64,000 bases of DNA, from contig OX337229.1 of assembly GCA_946965045.2 (NCBI GenBank), positions 1,736,001-1,800,000 on the forward strand, given 5' to 3'. Under the pieces are notes generated by a model. It saw only the letters and a program-made list of their open reading frames with translations. It was not told where the DNA came from and made no database searches. Origin of the DNA: Epithemia pelagica (taxonomy: Eukaryota; Bacillariophyta; Bacillariophyceae; Surirellales; Surirellaceae). Numbering within the stretch: position 1 is the stretch's first letter; every line of letters begins with the position of its first letter. The position numbers and the translations under genes are program-made. Below, piece after piece: positions 33,901-44,400 of this stretch.

Positions 33901-35320
33901 GGCCAGTGAATCGAGCACCAAAGTACGAGAACGCATGATTGAAGCCAAACTTGAGTCGTCTTCCCACAACTTTGTCAATGCAGGGGACGTGGATCGTTTC
34001 ACAACGGGAGAGACCAATGTCAATGGTAGGCGGATCATTAAAAGTCGCTCCGACTTTATTCGTCTTCCGGCGAAACAAGAAAGTGAATCTGTCTTTTTGG
34101 CCACTAACGTTGGTCGCTATCGGCTCAATCGACAACCGACAATGGAGTCAGAAAAGAAGGACACCTGCGACTGGAAGGTGGAGCTGTGGGAGGAAGTACC
34201 AGGGATGGCTATTCCTCGTCCTCCCGAGGGGTGGGATGATTTGGGTGTAGGAGGTGCTGATGTGCAGGGTCGATGGGCATGGGATCACGAAAAGAAATCC
34301 TTTATTGAAGAAGGGGTTGCACGGAGAACAAAGTTGTTTCCTCGGCGTACCTCCATGTTTCGTCAATGTATTGTGGTTAGCAAATTGGCCTTGTTGATTG
34401 TCTTTTCCTGGGTTGCGGCGACCATTGCGACCGCAATTTTACTGCTCGTCCCCCTTGCGGTTGGTAGACTGACGTATGCATTGTTGAAATTATCGGATGA
34501 CTACGTTCATGATCCCTGTTGCTTCGCCTTGGGAAGCTCCGTCGTCTTTCCCGTACTGAGGAGACTCATGGCACTACTCAAAGCGGACAACGGCGTGGCC
34601 ACCCGGCTCGGTCGATGGATCCAAAGTGCTCGGGCGCCTCCGTTGAGCAAGGGCATTCTTGTGGCTATGACAGGTTGTCTTTGGTTCTTCTTCATTCCCC
34701 TTCTGATTGGTGTATTATGTGATATGCTCTTCTTTTGGTCGGATGATCGCTTTGTTGGTCAATGGTTTGCCCATGTCAATGTATTGGCATCGCTGGCCTT
34801 TGGTAGCGTGGTCCTTTATGGTTGGAGTGCCGGTTGTATCAGCGGAGTGTTGACGCGAGATTTCTGGATGGCTATTTTCGTCAACGAAGGTAACAACAAC
34901 AACAACCGCGCCGCCGAAGGCCCTCGAGATATGTCCGATTGGCAAGGAGCACATGGGCGTGTGGCACGATTTTGGGAAATGTGGAATGTGATAGTTCAAG
35001 GTTGGGAATGGGACCAAGTAGACGTTTCCGTCTTGTACAAAGATTGTATCTGGCCCATACTGCGACTCTTGTTGGTGATTTTCGTTGTTCCTGGCATTGT
35101 TTGCATTGCTCCCGCCGGTTGGTTTGTTGAGAATCAGGCCTATCCCATTTCCTTGCTGGTCAAATCGTCGGCCGCAGCCTTGTTTGGTATGCACCTTGGC
35201 ATGTCCTGCGAAGGACAAATCTTAAATTGGTTCAATGCCGTTCATCAAACGGCTCGAGATGATCGATACCTGATTGGACAGTTACTCATGAATTACGAAG
35301 ATACCGACTTCGCAGAATAG
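30943..35320 (+). CDS. DOA10: DOA10/MARCHF6-type RING-CH E3 ubiquitin ligase
   Basis: Exons 30943-30995 and 31174-35320 (4200 bp, 1399 residues). Exon 1 encodes the start of the RING-CH domain (ECRICRGPAEEG) and splices in phase into HPLFRPCKCSGSIGWTHQDCL...CELC, giving the C4HC3 zinc pattern at residues about 7-70. It is followed by many transmembrane helices (over 12 by eye), including the conserved mid-protein membrane region around FMGGPSSFWKLKFYYLLTPRLQVPLELCIFH. DOA10/MARCHF6/SUD1 is an ER-membrane E3 acting in ERAD and sterol-enzyme turnover. A large cytosolic insert (about residues 200-420) holds polyGln and an Asp/Glu run. A simple open frame from 30908 reads through the intron and would miss the RING. 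Confidence 0.9.
31810..31842 (+). repeat. CAA/CAG microsatellite (polyGln)
   Basis: An in-frame CAA/CAG run in the DOA10-like gene encoding about 11 Gln. A GAC run encoding Asp follows near 32148-32170. Confidence 0.8.
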
Positions 35321-35885
35321 AAAGGGCATGTGCGTATGGAAAACACTTTTGCTCATGCGGATAGATGGTCTCGTTGGAAGTGGCGGAAGCACCGCAAAGA
35401 GGACAACGTTTCCAGACGACTCAAGGTTTCCTCTTTTAAAAGGGTCTCTCCCTAGCACGTCAAAACTGTTGTGGTGCCTGTTACCCGGTCTGGTCGCGTT
35501 GGCATTGCATTTGAAATTTGAATGCGAAATGCCATTGGAACATCTCGGTCAGACTGCACAACTGTGCATGAGCCTATGCTACCAAGGACCGTTCTTGATG
35601 GCAGCTATAAAGTAAATTGTAGACGCATACATAAAACTCGCTTTGAGCTGGCCATGGTCTGTGGATTCTATTGACTGCTTTGTTTGTTGGGATGATGATA
35701 GTCACCACAATGAAGGACTGTTTTCACTTCTTTGGTCTCTCATCGTCACTCCTCTAAATAAAGGATTTTGAAGCAAGGGCCAAGATGAAAAGAAGGTTTG
35801 ATCCTCTAGAAAGGCCAACAAAACCTAGCAGTAACAACAACAACAACAACACATCCCGTATTCTATATTGATACGACTATCTTCC
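35321..35885. other. Convergent intergenic region
   Basis: 3' flanks of the DOA10-like and PP6-like genes. It contains a short (AAC)n microsatellite near 35833-35851. A 95-codon frame at 35328-35615 has no family features and is not called. Confidence 0.4.
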
Positions 35886-36920
35886 TTATAAAAAGTAGGG
35901 TACCAATTGTGCTCGATCCTCTCCCTTTGGTCCATGGACACTTTGTACGGTTTCTCGAAAGAATTTGAACCGTTGTGGGATGCCAGGATTGCCTTCCAAT
36001 ACGGAGGGCGATGTCACCATGGGATCTTCCACCAAGGATTGAGTGGTATCGTTGGTCGCTGGCAGGCTACTGTTCGTCGTCTCGTCGTTGCGAATGCCAA
36101 TTTCCAAAATGGCCGCTACATTGCCACATCGATAACAATAATTGGGTGCCGACCATACAGTGACGAGTCGATCGTCAAAATGATATTTCCGTCCCTCCAT
36201 GACCAATTGATGCGCTCGCGCAATGAGTTGTAAATTGTTGACCGCTTGAAATTCGTCCGTGACGCGCTTCCCAAAGAGAAAGCCGGCGCCACGCGGTGAC
36301 ATTTGCCAGGGTGTGGCAATCTCTTCTGGATCGCTCCAGACCAAATCGCAAAAGGCTCCTTCGTGAGGAATTTCTTGATTCCGATCAATGGCCCGTACTT
36401 GATCCAGGGTTCGTACGTCGGGAGACAAACCACCGTGAACACACAAGACTTGCTCGTCAATCAAGGCGGCCAAGCCAAAGGTATCAAAACATTGGACACA
36501 ATGTCGCCAGGGACTGGCGTTCCCGTATTTGCGTAAACATTCATCGTAAAAGCCATAGACTTGAGTGATTTGACGACTTTCGTGGTTGCCACGTAACAAT
36601 GTGACATGGCCAGGATATTTGAGTTTGAGACACAACAAGAGCGACAAGGTTTCGACACTGTTGTGACCCCGATCGACAAAATCACCCAAGAAAATATAAG
36701 ACGTGTCCGGTGGCCAGCCTCCCACATTCAGTAAATTGAGTAAATCAAAAACTTGTCCATGCAAGTCACCAACAATGGTTACCGGAGATACAACTGGCTG
36801 TACATTGGATTCTTCCATTAACAGTTCGGAGACAAATTGACACAGTAATTTCAAGGAATGTTCGGACACAATTTCGCCCTCCCTGAGTGTGGCTATACAG
36901 GCATCCAAATCCAATGGCAT
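35886..36920 (-). CDS. PPP6C: PP6-type serine/threonine protein phosphatase catalytic subunit
   Basis: 344 residues, intronless. It carries all PPP metal and catalytic motifs: GDLHGQ, GDFVDRG, GNHES, HGGLSP and the [11 protein letters not shown] loop, and ends in the YFL tail whose Leu is methylated in PP2A-like enzymes. [31 protein letters not shown] and [19 protein letters not shown] favour PP6 (Sit4) over PP2A and PP4. A 35-residue insert lies between the core and the tail. PP6 dephosphorylates Ser/Thr in cell-cycle and trafficking control with SAPS-type subunits; this role is inferred. The start MPLDLDACI aligns with PP6 N-termini. Confidence 0.92.
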   Translation of the reverse strand: MPLDLDACIATLREGEIVSEHSLKLLCQFVSELLMEESNVQPVVSPVTIVGDLHGQVFDLLNLLNVGGWPPDTSYIFLGDFVDRGHNSVETLSLLLCLKLKYPGHVTLLRGNHESRQITQVYGFYDECLRKYGNASPWRHCVQCFDTFGLAALIDEQVLCVHGGLSPDVRTLDQVRAIDRNQEIPHEGAFCDLVWSDPEEIATPWQMSPRGAGFLFGKRVTDEFQAVNNLQLIARAHQLVMEGRKYHFDDRLVTVWSAPNYCYRCGNVAAILEIGIRNDETTNSSLPATNDTTQSLVEDPMVTSPSVLEGNPGIPQRFKFFRETVQSVHGPKGEDRAQLVPYFL

Positions 36921-37381
36921 CTTGTTCTTGTTGCTCGATGTCTCTCACTCGTATCCTTCTCTCTCTCTCTCTCTCCTTCTCTCTCTTGCTCCTTTTGATC
37001 CCTTTCTCCATTCACTGGGCGGCTGCTTCTTGTATAGCAACAACAAGACAAGAAGATGTTCTCTTCGTGCGTTGCGACAGAATACAAACACCAAATGACC
37101 CCACCAGAATTGGGGGAAAAGAAACCGCGACCCATTTTATGAATTTCGGGGCATAATTTGGGGGAGGCTGTCAGACTTCAGATTGGGTTATGATTCCAAA
37201 CATCATGGCGATTTGGATCCATTTTCGGAGAATAGATACCATTGCTGTCGTTTGACTTGTGGTCGTTGTGATTGTGTTGATTGGAAGATCGATTTTCTTT
37301 TTCTCGGCATAGTAGCAATCATTCGTGGCTTGGCGCGAGACAGGGATCGATTGAAACATGCAGGCAGGAGATCAACGATTG
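36921..37381. promoter_or_regulatory. Divergent intergenic region with CT microsatellite
   Basis: 460 bp between the PP6-like and uL1m starts. A (CT)n tract at about 36956-36986 lies in the PP6 5' leader as (GA)n on its sense strand. Confidence 0.45.
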
Positions 37382-38716
37382 ATGAAATTGCTCTTGTGGC
37401 AGAGACACCAACGTCTATACCAACAACAGTATGGTCCACAACAACTCTCATATTGGAGGAGAACATGCCATTCTGTGGTTGGAGGAGGAGACGCGACTCC
37501 AGATTTCAGTACCGAACGTCTCTGGTTGTCTCAGCAACAAAGACGAACCATGTCGTCTTTTTCAACGATTGGAAAAGGACAATCTCTACAACAACTGTCA
37601 TATATGGACGGCTGTGGCATGCTACCATTCTCTCGTTCTGGATTTCTTTTGCAGCAACAACCACAATTCCACCATCACCAACAACAGTATCGAGGATATA
37701 TCAGCCGTGCCCACCCCAAACCGCCTCCCATATTTTCTGTGGTGACGGCCTTGGAAAAACTCATGGAGCATGCCGTTGCCCACCAACTCAAACGAAAGAA
37801 ATGGCACGTAAAGAAGAAAGTTGAGCTGCCGTTTCGGTACCGAGACGAAACAGTCGAACTGGCCCTGAATTTGAATTTAGATGTCCGCAAACCGGGTCAA
37901 GCCCTCCGTGGAACGATTCGCATGCCTCATGGAAGTGGCAAGAAAAGCCAGTGCATTGTCTTTAGCAAGGACGAGGACACGGTCAAGGCAGCCTTGGAAA
38001 AAGGGGCCACGGTAGCTGGTGGCGAAGACTTGATTGAAAAGATTGTCAAAGGAGAAGTTCCCATTAAAAAGCTCGAACGTGGATTGGGTACCGCCGAAAT
38101 GACACCCCTCTTGACCCAAAAGGCGGCGCGTATTTTGGGACCCCGTGGTCTCATGCCCAATCTCAAAGTGGGGACCTTGTTTGAATCCGATCAAGACTTG
38201 TTGGACGGACTGGAAACCAAAATCATGGGCAAGGATGTCGTTTACCGGACTGAAACCGATGGGATTGTTCATGTGCCGGTGGGCAAGGTGAGTTTTGGAT
38301 TGCAAAAACTCTTGGAAAATATTGGCGAAGCGGTCAGTGAATTGCATTCCGTCATGCCAGATTCGTTTGGAAAGGGCAAGAAACCCAAGGCGGCGGGAAG
38401 CAAGGGTCACAAGTATATCTTGCGGGCGCATTTATCCTCCACCCAGGGACCGGGCTACAAATTGGATTTGAAAACCATTGATCCCAACAGTAACATGTTT
38501 TTGCAAGATCCGGAAGCTGTCAAGGCAGCCTTTGCGGCCAGCAGTGCCCAGGCAATGGCGGCGGCATCAGCCGCAAACGACGACAGCGACGACAACGACA
38601 ACAAGAACGAAACTGTCGCAACAGATGACAGTGGCGACCAACCAAAAGAGCCAGAAACCGAGAAGACGACGACGACGGCAACATCAACATCAACAACCGC
38701 AAGTACAAGTGACTAA
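37382..38716 (+). CDS. MRPL1: Mitochondrial large-subunit ribosomal protein uL1m
   Basis: 444 residues from the ATG at 37382 (another in-frame ATG at 37358 adds eight residues). The first 110 residues are rich in Gln, Arg and His with few acids, fitting a mitochondrial presequence. The L1 domain follows: VELALNLNLDVRKPGQALRGTIRMPHG, FSKDEDTVKAALEKGA, ARILGPRGLMPN (the L1 signature) and GIVHVPVGKVSF. A low-complexity acidic and Thr-rich tail of about 60 residues is unusual. uL1 forms the L1 stalk that guides E-site tRNA. Red-lineage plastids usually encode their own rpl1, so a nuclear bacterial-type L1 is more likely mitochondrial; this is inference. Confidence 0.87.
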   Translation: MKLLLWQRHQRLYQQQYGPQQLSYWRRTCHSVVGGGDATPDFSTERLWLSQQQRRTMSSFSTIGKGQSLQQLSYMDGCGMLPFSRSGFLLQQQPQFHHHQQQYRGYISRAHPKPPPIFSVVTALEKLMEHAVAHQLKRKKWHVKKKVELPFRYRDETVELALNLNLDVRKPGQALRGTIRMPHGSGKKSQCIVFSKDEDTVKAALEKGATVAGGEDLIEKIVKGEVPIKKLERGLGTAEMTPLLTQKAARILGPRGLMPNLKVGTLFESDQDLLDGLETKIMGKDVVYRTETDGIVHVPVGKVSFGLQKLLENIGEAVSELHSVMPDSFGKGKKPKAAGSKGHKYILRAHLSSTQGPGYKLDLKTIDPNSNMFLQDPEAVKAAFAASSAQAMAAASAANDDSDDNDNKNETVATDDSGDQPKEPETEKTTTTATSTSTTASTSD

Positions 38717-39451
38717 GGCCAATGTCGCACGCTCTTGTACATGAAAGAACACTATTGTCATCCTACTCTGGATCACTCAGTTGCAGCGCATCGAGAGATA
38801 CGAATAAACTAAACTATGGTGCTTTGGTGCTTCTAGCAAGCTCCGTAGCTTTGTCGTACTCGTAGCTCGCGATCTGTGAAAGTTCTCCATTACTTCCACG
38901 TGGATCAGTGTTTATGGCTGACGTCATACATGGTGCGACATTCTTCGGATACTAAATGGACATGTACGGTCGCACAAATATGTCTCGCGTCGCTCAGGAC
39001 CGCTGACTGCATCTCCTTTTTCGCCACCTCATCTTTTATTTCTCCGCATCTCATTCATCGAGTCCATCGGACTTCTCGTAGACAAGCTGCCAAGACAACA
39101 ACCTTGGCTGTCTCTGTCTCTTGTTGTGTTTCATTGTTGTCTCCATCTCATTTCTCATTCCCGCCAGAAAACTCCGAAGCACAACTTCAGCGAGACATTC
39201 GTTGGCGGTCTGACGCATGAGTGTGTTTATGAGGACTGAGTGAGCAGTGAGCACACAAGGACCAAACCAGCACAAAGTGAATGCTTCGCACTTCTCATCA
39301 AACACACCAACAACACCACAGCATTTCAACCAATACACGCAGCCAACCCCCTGCTGTGGCACCCGAACAAGTCATCCGCCGAAGCAACTCCAAGGGACAA
39401 ACGAATAACCCAAATTAGGAACATTGATTGAGGCTTGCATATTGAGAAATC
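38717..39451. other. Intergenic region
   Basis: 735 bp between the uL1m and sigma-factor genes (same strand). No gene is recognised; the last 200 bp is AC-rich, as in a leader. Confidence 0.4.
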
Positions 39452-40930
39452 ATGAAGTACCCTCTTGCCGTAATTCAGTTTGTCTTGACACTGAGAGTAT
39501 CGAATGGACTTTCCACTCTCAGTCCATCGTCACAGATTGTGGGGCAACGAGTGGCGCCATCACGCACTCCCACCCTGTCCGAGTCGTGGCCATCCCAAGC
39601 AGGGATTGAAGAACGATTGGTTTCTTCGCAATGGGACGATGACGAAGAAGCATTATTTGATTTGAACGACTCGGTCACATCCGAGTTTCTGGAACTCCAG
39701 AGATCCACTGGGTCGGATATTATGGACGCTCGACTTCAAAAACAATTGGACAATGTATCGCATCCGAATCAATTTTTGGACCGTCATGTGGAGGATGCGA
39801 CACCCATTGAAAAAATTGCCATGTCCAGTGTCACAGAGCAATTACCCAAGGGCGCCGTAAATGCCCTGTTGGCCGCCAAACCGACTAGCAACCAAAAGTC
39901 TAGCAAGAAAAAGAGAAGTATCAAGGGTCGTGCGAGAACAACGGGGACTGGGACCGAGCCTTCCTTGCAATACGCCAATGTTCGTGTCTGTCCGGAGGAG
40001 GAAATTGAGTTGGCACGCATGATTCAAAGAGGAGCGGCTTTGGAGGCTTCCAAAGAACAAGCCGAAGTAGAAACTGGCTTGCCGATCTCGCGGCAAGAGT
40101 GGGCTGACTTGGTGGGATTGTCGGCCAAGGACTTGCGAAGAGAAATTGCTCAATATCGCCAGGCGAAACATTTACTGGTCAATGCCAACATTGGCTTGGT
40201 AGGAACCGTGGTGAATCAAATCTGGTCCAAAAACAAGAACCGATACATGGGGATCACCAAAGAAGAATTGATTCAAGAAGGTTCTCTTGGTTTGCTTCGA
40301 GCAGCCGAGCTTTTTGATCCCTCCCGAGGATTGCGGTTTTCGACCTATGCTGTAGTCTGGATCAAGGGTGTTCTCTCCAATTCACATGTTCAAGAGTTGG
40401 TCCGTGTACCTGATCGCGAGAGAAGGCGATGGCGAAAAATCCAACAAGCACAGTCCGATTTGGAAAAAGAAGTGGATGCCAAATCCATTACCATTGAAAT
40501 GTTGGCCAAGACGACTGGTCTAAGTCCAGAGGATATCTTGTTTACGCAACGAAAGATGCAACAAGCAAATTCGGTTCTGAGTTTGGATTACGAGCAATCG
40601 TCGCAATCCAGAAGTGGGACCGAGACAACGACCATGAGTACGATTCAAAACGATCGCGCGATGCAAGCGGATGATGATATGGTGGAACGAACACAATTGC
40701 AGGCCGATGTCGTGGCCGCCTTGGCCCGTAACCTGGATGCTCGAGAGGCACGATTGATGCGACTTCGGTATGGGTTGAGTGATGGTGTGACAAGGTCCCT
40801 CATGGAATGTGCCGAAGCCATGGGATTGTCTTATACGCGAGTCAATCAATTGTCGAAACAATGCCTGGAAAAGTTACGTCAAGCGGCAGAAGCGGAATCC
40901 CTGCAAGAGTACTTGCTTACGATTGCATGA
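39452..40930 (+). CDS. Sigma-70 family factor for plastid RNA polymerase
   Basis: 492 residues, intronless. The N-terminus is a signal peptide (MKYPLAVIQFVLTL, then SNGLSTL), consistent with ER-route entry to a secondary plastid, although the cleavage site lacks a clear Phe. Region 1.2 is near ILARMIQ-like ELARMIQRG, region 2 spans about 230-320 (HLLVNANIGLVGTVVNQIW, IQEGSLGLLRAAELFDPSRGLRFSTYAVVWIKGVL), region 3 follows (LEKEVDAKSITIEMLAKTTGLS), and region 4 with its helix-turn-helix is at about 425-485 (RLMRLRYGLSDG...SLMECAEAMGLSYTRVNQLSKQCLEKLR). It would direct the plastid-encoded polymerase to -35/-10 promoters. Confidence 0.9.
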   Translation: MKYPLAVIQFVLTLRVSNGLSTLSPSSQIVGQRVAPSRTPTLSESWPSQAGIEERLVSSQWDDDEEALFDLNDSVTSEFLELQRSTGSDIMDARLQKQLDNVSHPNQFLDRHVEDATPIEKIAMSSVTEQLPKGAVNALLAAKPTSNQKSSKKKRSIKGRARTTGTGTEPSLQYANVRVCPEEEIELARMIQRGAALEASKEQAEVETGLPISRQEWADLVGLSAKDLRREIAQYRQAKHLLVNANIGLVGTVVNQIWSKNKNRYMGITKEELIQEGSLGLLRAAELFDPSRGLRFSTYAVVWIKGVLSNSHVQELVRVPDRERRRWRKIQQAQSDLEKEVDAKSITIEMLAKTTGLSPEDILFTQRKMQQANSVLSLDYEQSSQSRSGTETTTMSTIQNDRAMQADDDMVERTQLQADVVAALARNLDAREARLMRLRYGLSDGVTRSLMECAEAMGLSYTRVNQLSKQCLEKLRQAAEAESLQEYLLTIA

Positions 40931-41419
40931 GAAAATGACACAACTCGAATGCAAGGTGCCGCTGCTGATCCGTCTCTGGAGGGACGGAGAGGAAAAGCAA
41001 AACAACATAGAACAAAGCTGCCACAAAGAGATAAAGCGGGCGTCTGACATGTACACAAAAGACTTTGAAAAGCGCCCGCAGATCGAGCTACCTTAGAGAA
41101 AAGTCGACAGATGCGCCTAATTGTTAAATAGAAGCAAACTTAATGGAAAACGAAAATATTTCAATTTATCATGTGATTTGTGAAGCAGGGGTCCATTACG
41201 AAGAAAAGCAAAATCCGATGGTTCCGGTGCAGCAAAGTAGTTTCTAGAGATCTTGCATCTACCTCAACACTGCATGGAACAGAATTGTCAACAGAAAACG
41301 TTTTCATTGTGTACAGTTCGTTAACTTGCTCTTAGAGTTGTCCCGTGATGTTCTTACCACCAAAGAAGGTAACCCGCCGACCTGCATCTCTGCCCAGAGT
41401 GCGCACCTCAAATGTTGAC
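40931..41419. other. Convergent intergenic region
   Basis: About 490 bp of 3' flank; nothing recognised. Confidence 0.4.
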
Positions 41420-44400
41420 TCAAGCAAGGACGGTAGTGGTATTTGCCGTTGCTTCACAAAGTTCGGGACTGAAGGGAGACGTCCCACTGACTTCTATTGT
41501 AGACTCTAGGACGTTGACTACCTCCTCAAACACAAAGAGACGACGCTTTGTTTCATGAACGACACGACTTTCACCCGGCATCAACACACTCCCCAAAACG
41601 CTTTCGTAGGACAGCGAATCGATTTCGGGGAAAATAGTACTTGTTGTCACCACGTTTTCAATTGTCATTGGTACATTTCCTACGTTGGTGATGGAAAATT
41701 TCTGACCAATGTCATATGCGGCGTGAATGGCCCCATAAGTCTCGATTGCAACCACGCGTAAACCACCAATCTGATCTAACATGACAAGTGCATCGCTTTC
41801 GAGGCATGTCAGGCCGTATTGGAGCCTTTGCAACAGTGATCCTCGAGATGAAACGCTGCCTTCCTGTCTCACTTCAAAAATTTCCACAAAGATCTGGGAC
41901 GCTTCTCCATAGACAAAGACGAAAAGAATCTCGTCTCGCCGCACCACTTGATCATGCATCACTGCGTTGAAATCGTTCGTCATGGAGATCCAGACGAATT
42001 CTGGCATCTGGTCTTGACCATCGCGATCGAAACATGCATTGTTTCTACCACGCGTCGTTGATTCGTCGCAACGTTTCCCGTTGTACTGCATTGCGATTGA
42101 CTCCGTCGCTTTTCTTGAGTTTCCACCACATCGTTCAAAGTTTGGAACCGGTAGCAATTCACAGCTCCGTGGATCATCGGGTCCAATGCCTCGGGCTGTA
42201 CACTCTATCTGGGCTTCAACAGTACACACAGATTGGGTTGGTGATTCACTGGGTAGTGTGGAAGGTTGTGCAGAGGAACTGGGAGACACAGAAGGGGACT
42301 CCGATTGAGTTCCGTTTAGGGGGGAACTGGGTGAAATAGAAGGTCCATTAGAAGACCAGTAAAAGTCATCGTCGGTGTATACCCAGGGAGTGGTGACAAC
42401 AGGGTAGTCGAATGTGTAATCAAAGTCGCATGGTTCTCCTGAATCCAAATATGCTTTAACTTCAACTGTTCCGGAGTATCTCTCCCTCGTCAAGTCGAGA
42501 GGAACACGCCCGATGAAAACGTCTTGATAACTATCACTAGTAAGCACCTTGTCTGATAGATTCTCTATGACGTCCATGTCTCGCATGAAGTCGCTTGTGA
42601 CGAATATTTCGGAGATGTTGATGGAAGAACCAAAGTTTTCAATTTCTATCCCAAAACCAATCATACCATAAGTGATATCTGGATTGTACTGGTATGGTGT
42701 ATACTCAAGGGAATAGCAGTCATACGGCTCACAGAAGACCTCACTCACTTGAGCGCTACATCCTGATCTTGTCGGCGAGGGAGTTGGTGGTCCAACAATT
42801 GGTTCTGAAGCAGGTGGATCACTAACTGGCCCATAGTTCAACGTGAAGTCTCCTTGGTCACCGGTGTAACCATGGACTGCGATGAGGTAGATTTTATCCT
42901 TTTCAGCGACCCAGTCTACTCTGCTATGAAAACCATCCACTTCACAGTAACAAAAATTGATACCTGCACACGAAGACTGGTCGTCGTTTGTTCCCATGCA
43001 CTTTGCGAATTCACATGAATCACCCGTCTGTTCGAAAACAGCCAAGCGGGTGTCAAATGTCGTGCCTTCGTCACAGGTGCTGGCGAAGAACTATTCCACA
43101 CAACAAAGCGACATGTGAGAATCTTCGTCATGAAACGAGAGAGCAAAAGAAATAAAAATCATACCTTCCCCTCCACTCCTTCAATTTTGTACCATACCGT
43201 ATCTTCTCGATCCACTGAAAAGAAACTTCCACATAGAAACTCTGTGTCAATTTCACTGAAGGGGAAACGTCCGCCTAATAGGTTTGAACCTTCAACGGAC
43301 GAGAGGTCAGGGTTCAAAGATACGGCCGTCTCACACTTGGCGTTAAATGCACTGTAATAACCTGACAGAATAAAAGATCCTCGCGCATCCCCGTTACCAT
43401 GCACCACAACGCTATAGTCCACTCCAATCTCGGCGTTAAATGAGACCTTACTTTGCAAGTCGCAGTAATCATTGTTACCCGTAACACATTGAAGATCCTC
43501 GCAGTCTCCCTGGAAAACTGATATTTGGCTATCAAAGCCAGTGGTTTCACAAGTAGACAGTTCAACCCGGACTCCAGAGCCGGTCATCTTGAACCATATA
43601 CCAGGACTACTGCCAGAAGTGGCGGTGTCGCATGATGGTTTGTCAGAGGACACAGCTCGACTAGTATCCAAACTGAACGTGAACTCACGAGTAGTGTTTC
43701 GTGTAATTTCCACGGGCGTTTCGCATTGATCGGTACTCGACAGGCTGAAGTCATAAAACGAAGCCTCAACCCCGATTTCTGGCTGCAGTGTATATACATA
43801 AACAAAATAGGGCACATCAAGATCCGAAAGGAAAGTGAAACGGTCACGTATGCGGCATTCCTGGGCTCCCCAATCAAACACTGTTTCATGGAAAGAACGC
43901 TCTTCCTCACATTTGAGATTCCCACATGAACCCTTGACAATCGCAGGAGCTCTAACCTCTCCGGAATTGACACACATGTCGATGGTAGTGTAGAGTCCAT
44001 TCCCAATAAATGAATACCAACGTCCTTTCGGAAGCCGCGACAAAACAATATCGTCGTCAAATTCCACGAGATCATCATCAATACCATTTATTTCCAATAG
44101 TGGTACAAGAGAACATGGAATATCTTCGTCTCGCGTTGCATTAAGGAGGTCTCCAAATTGACGCTCACTATTTGCCTCGATAACCCTGGCCTCATCACAC
44201 AGGTCATTCTTGCGAAAGAAGGATGGACTTGTAGAAGGAACTGCAGTTGGCAAAAAGGATGGAGCAAAAGATGGAGCCAATGAGGGCGCCGGTGAAACAG
44301 TTGGTGCCAAAGATGTTGTCAAACTCGCTTTGCTGGCAACAGAATCGTTTTGCGTCACAACAACTGGTACGACAACAGCGACAGCAATAACCAGCATAAA

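Noticed and set aside
35328-35615. A 95-codon frame after the DOA10-like gene
   Set aside because: No family features, and it sits in the 3' flank between convergent genes.
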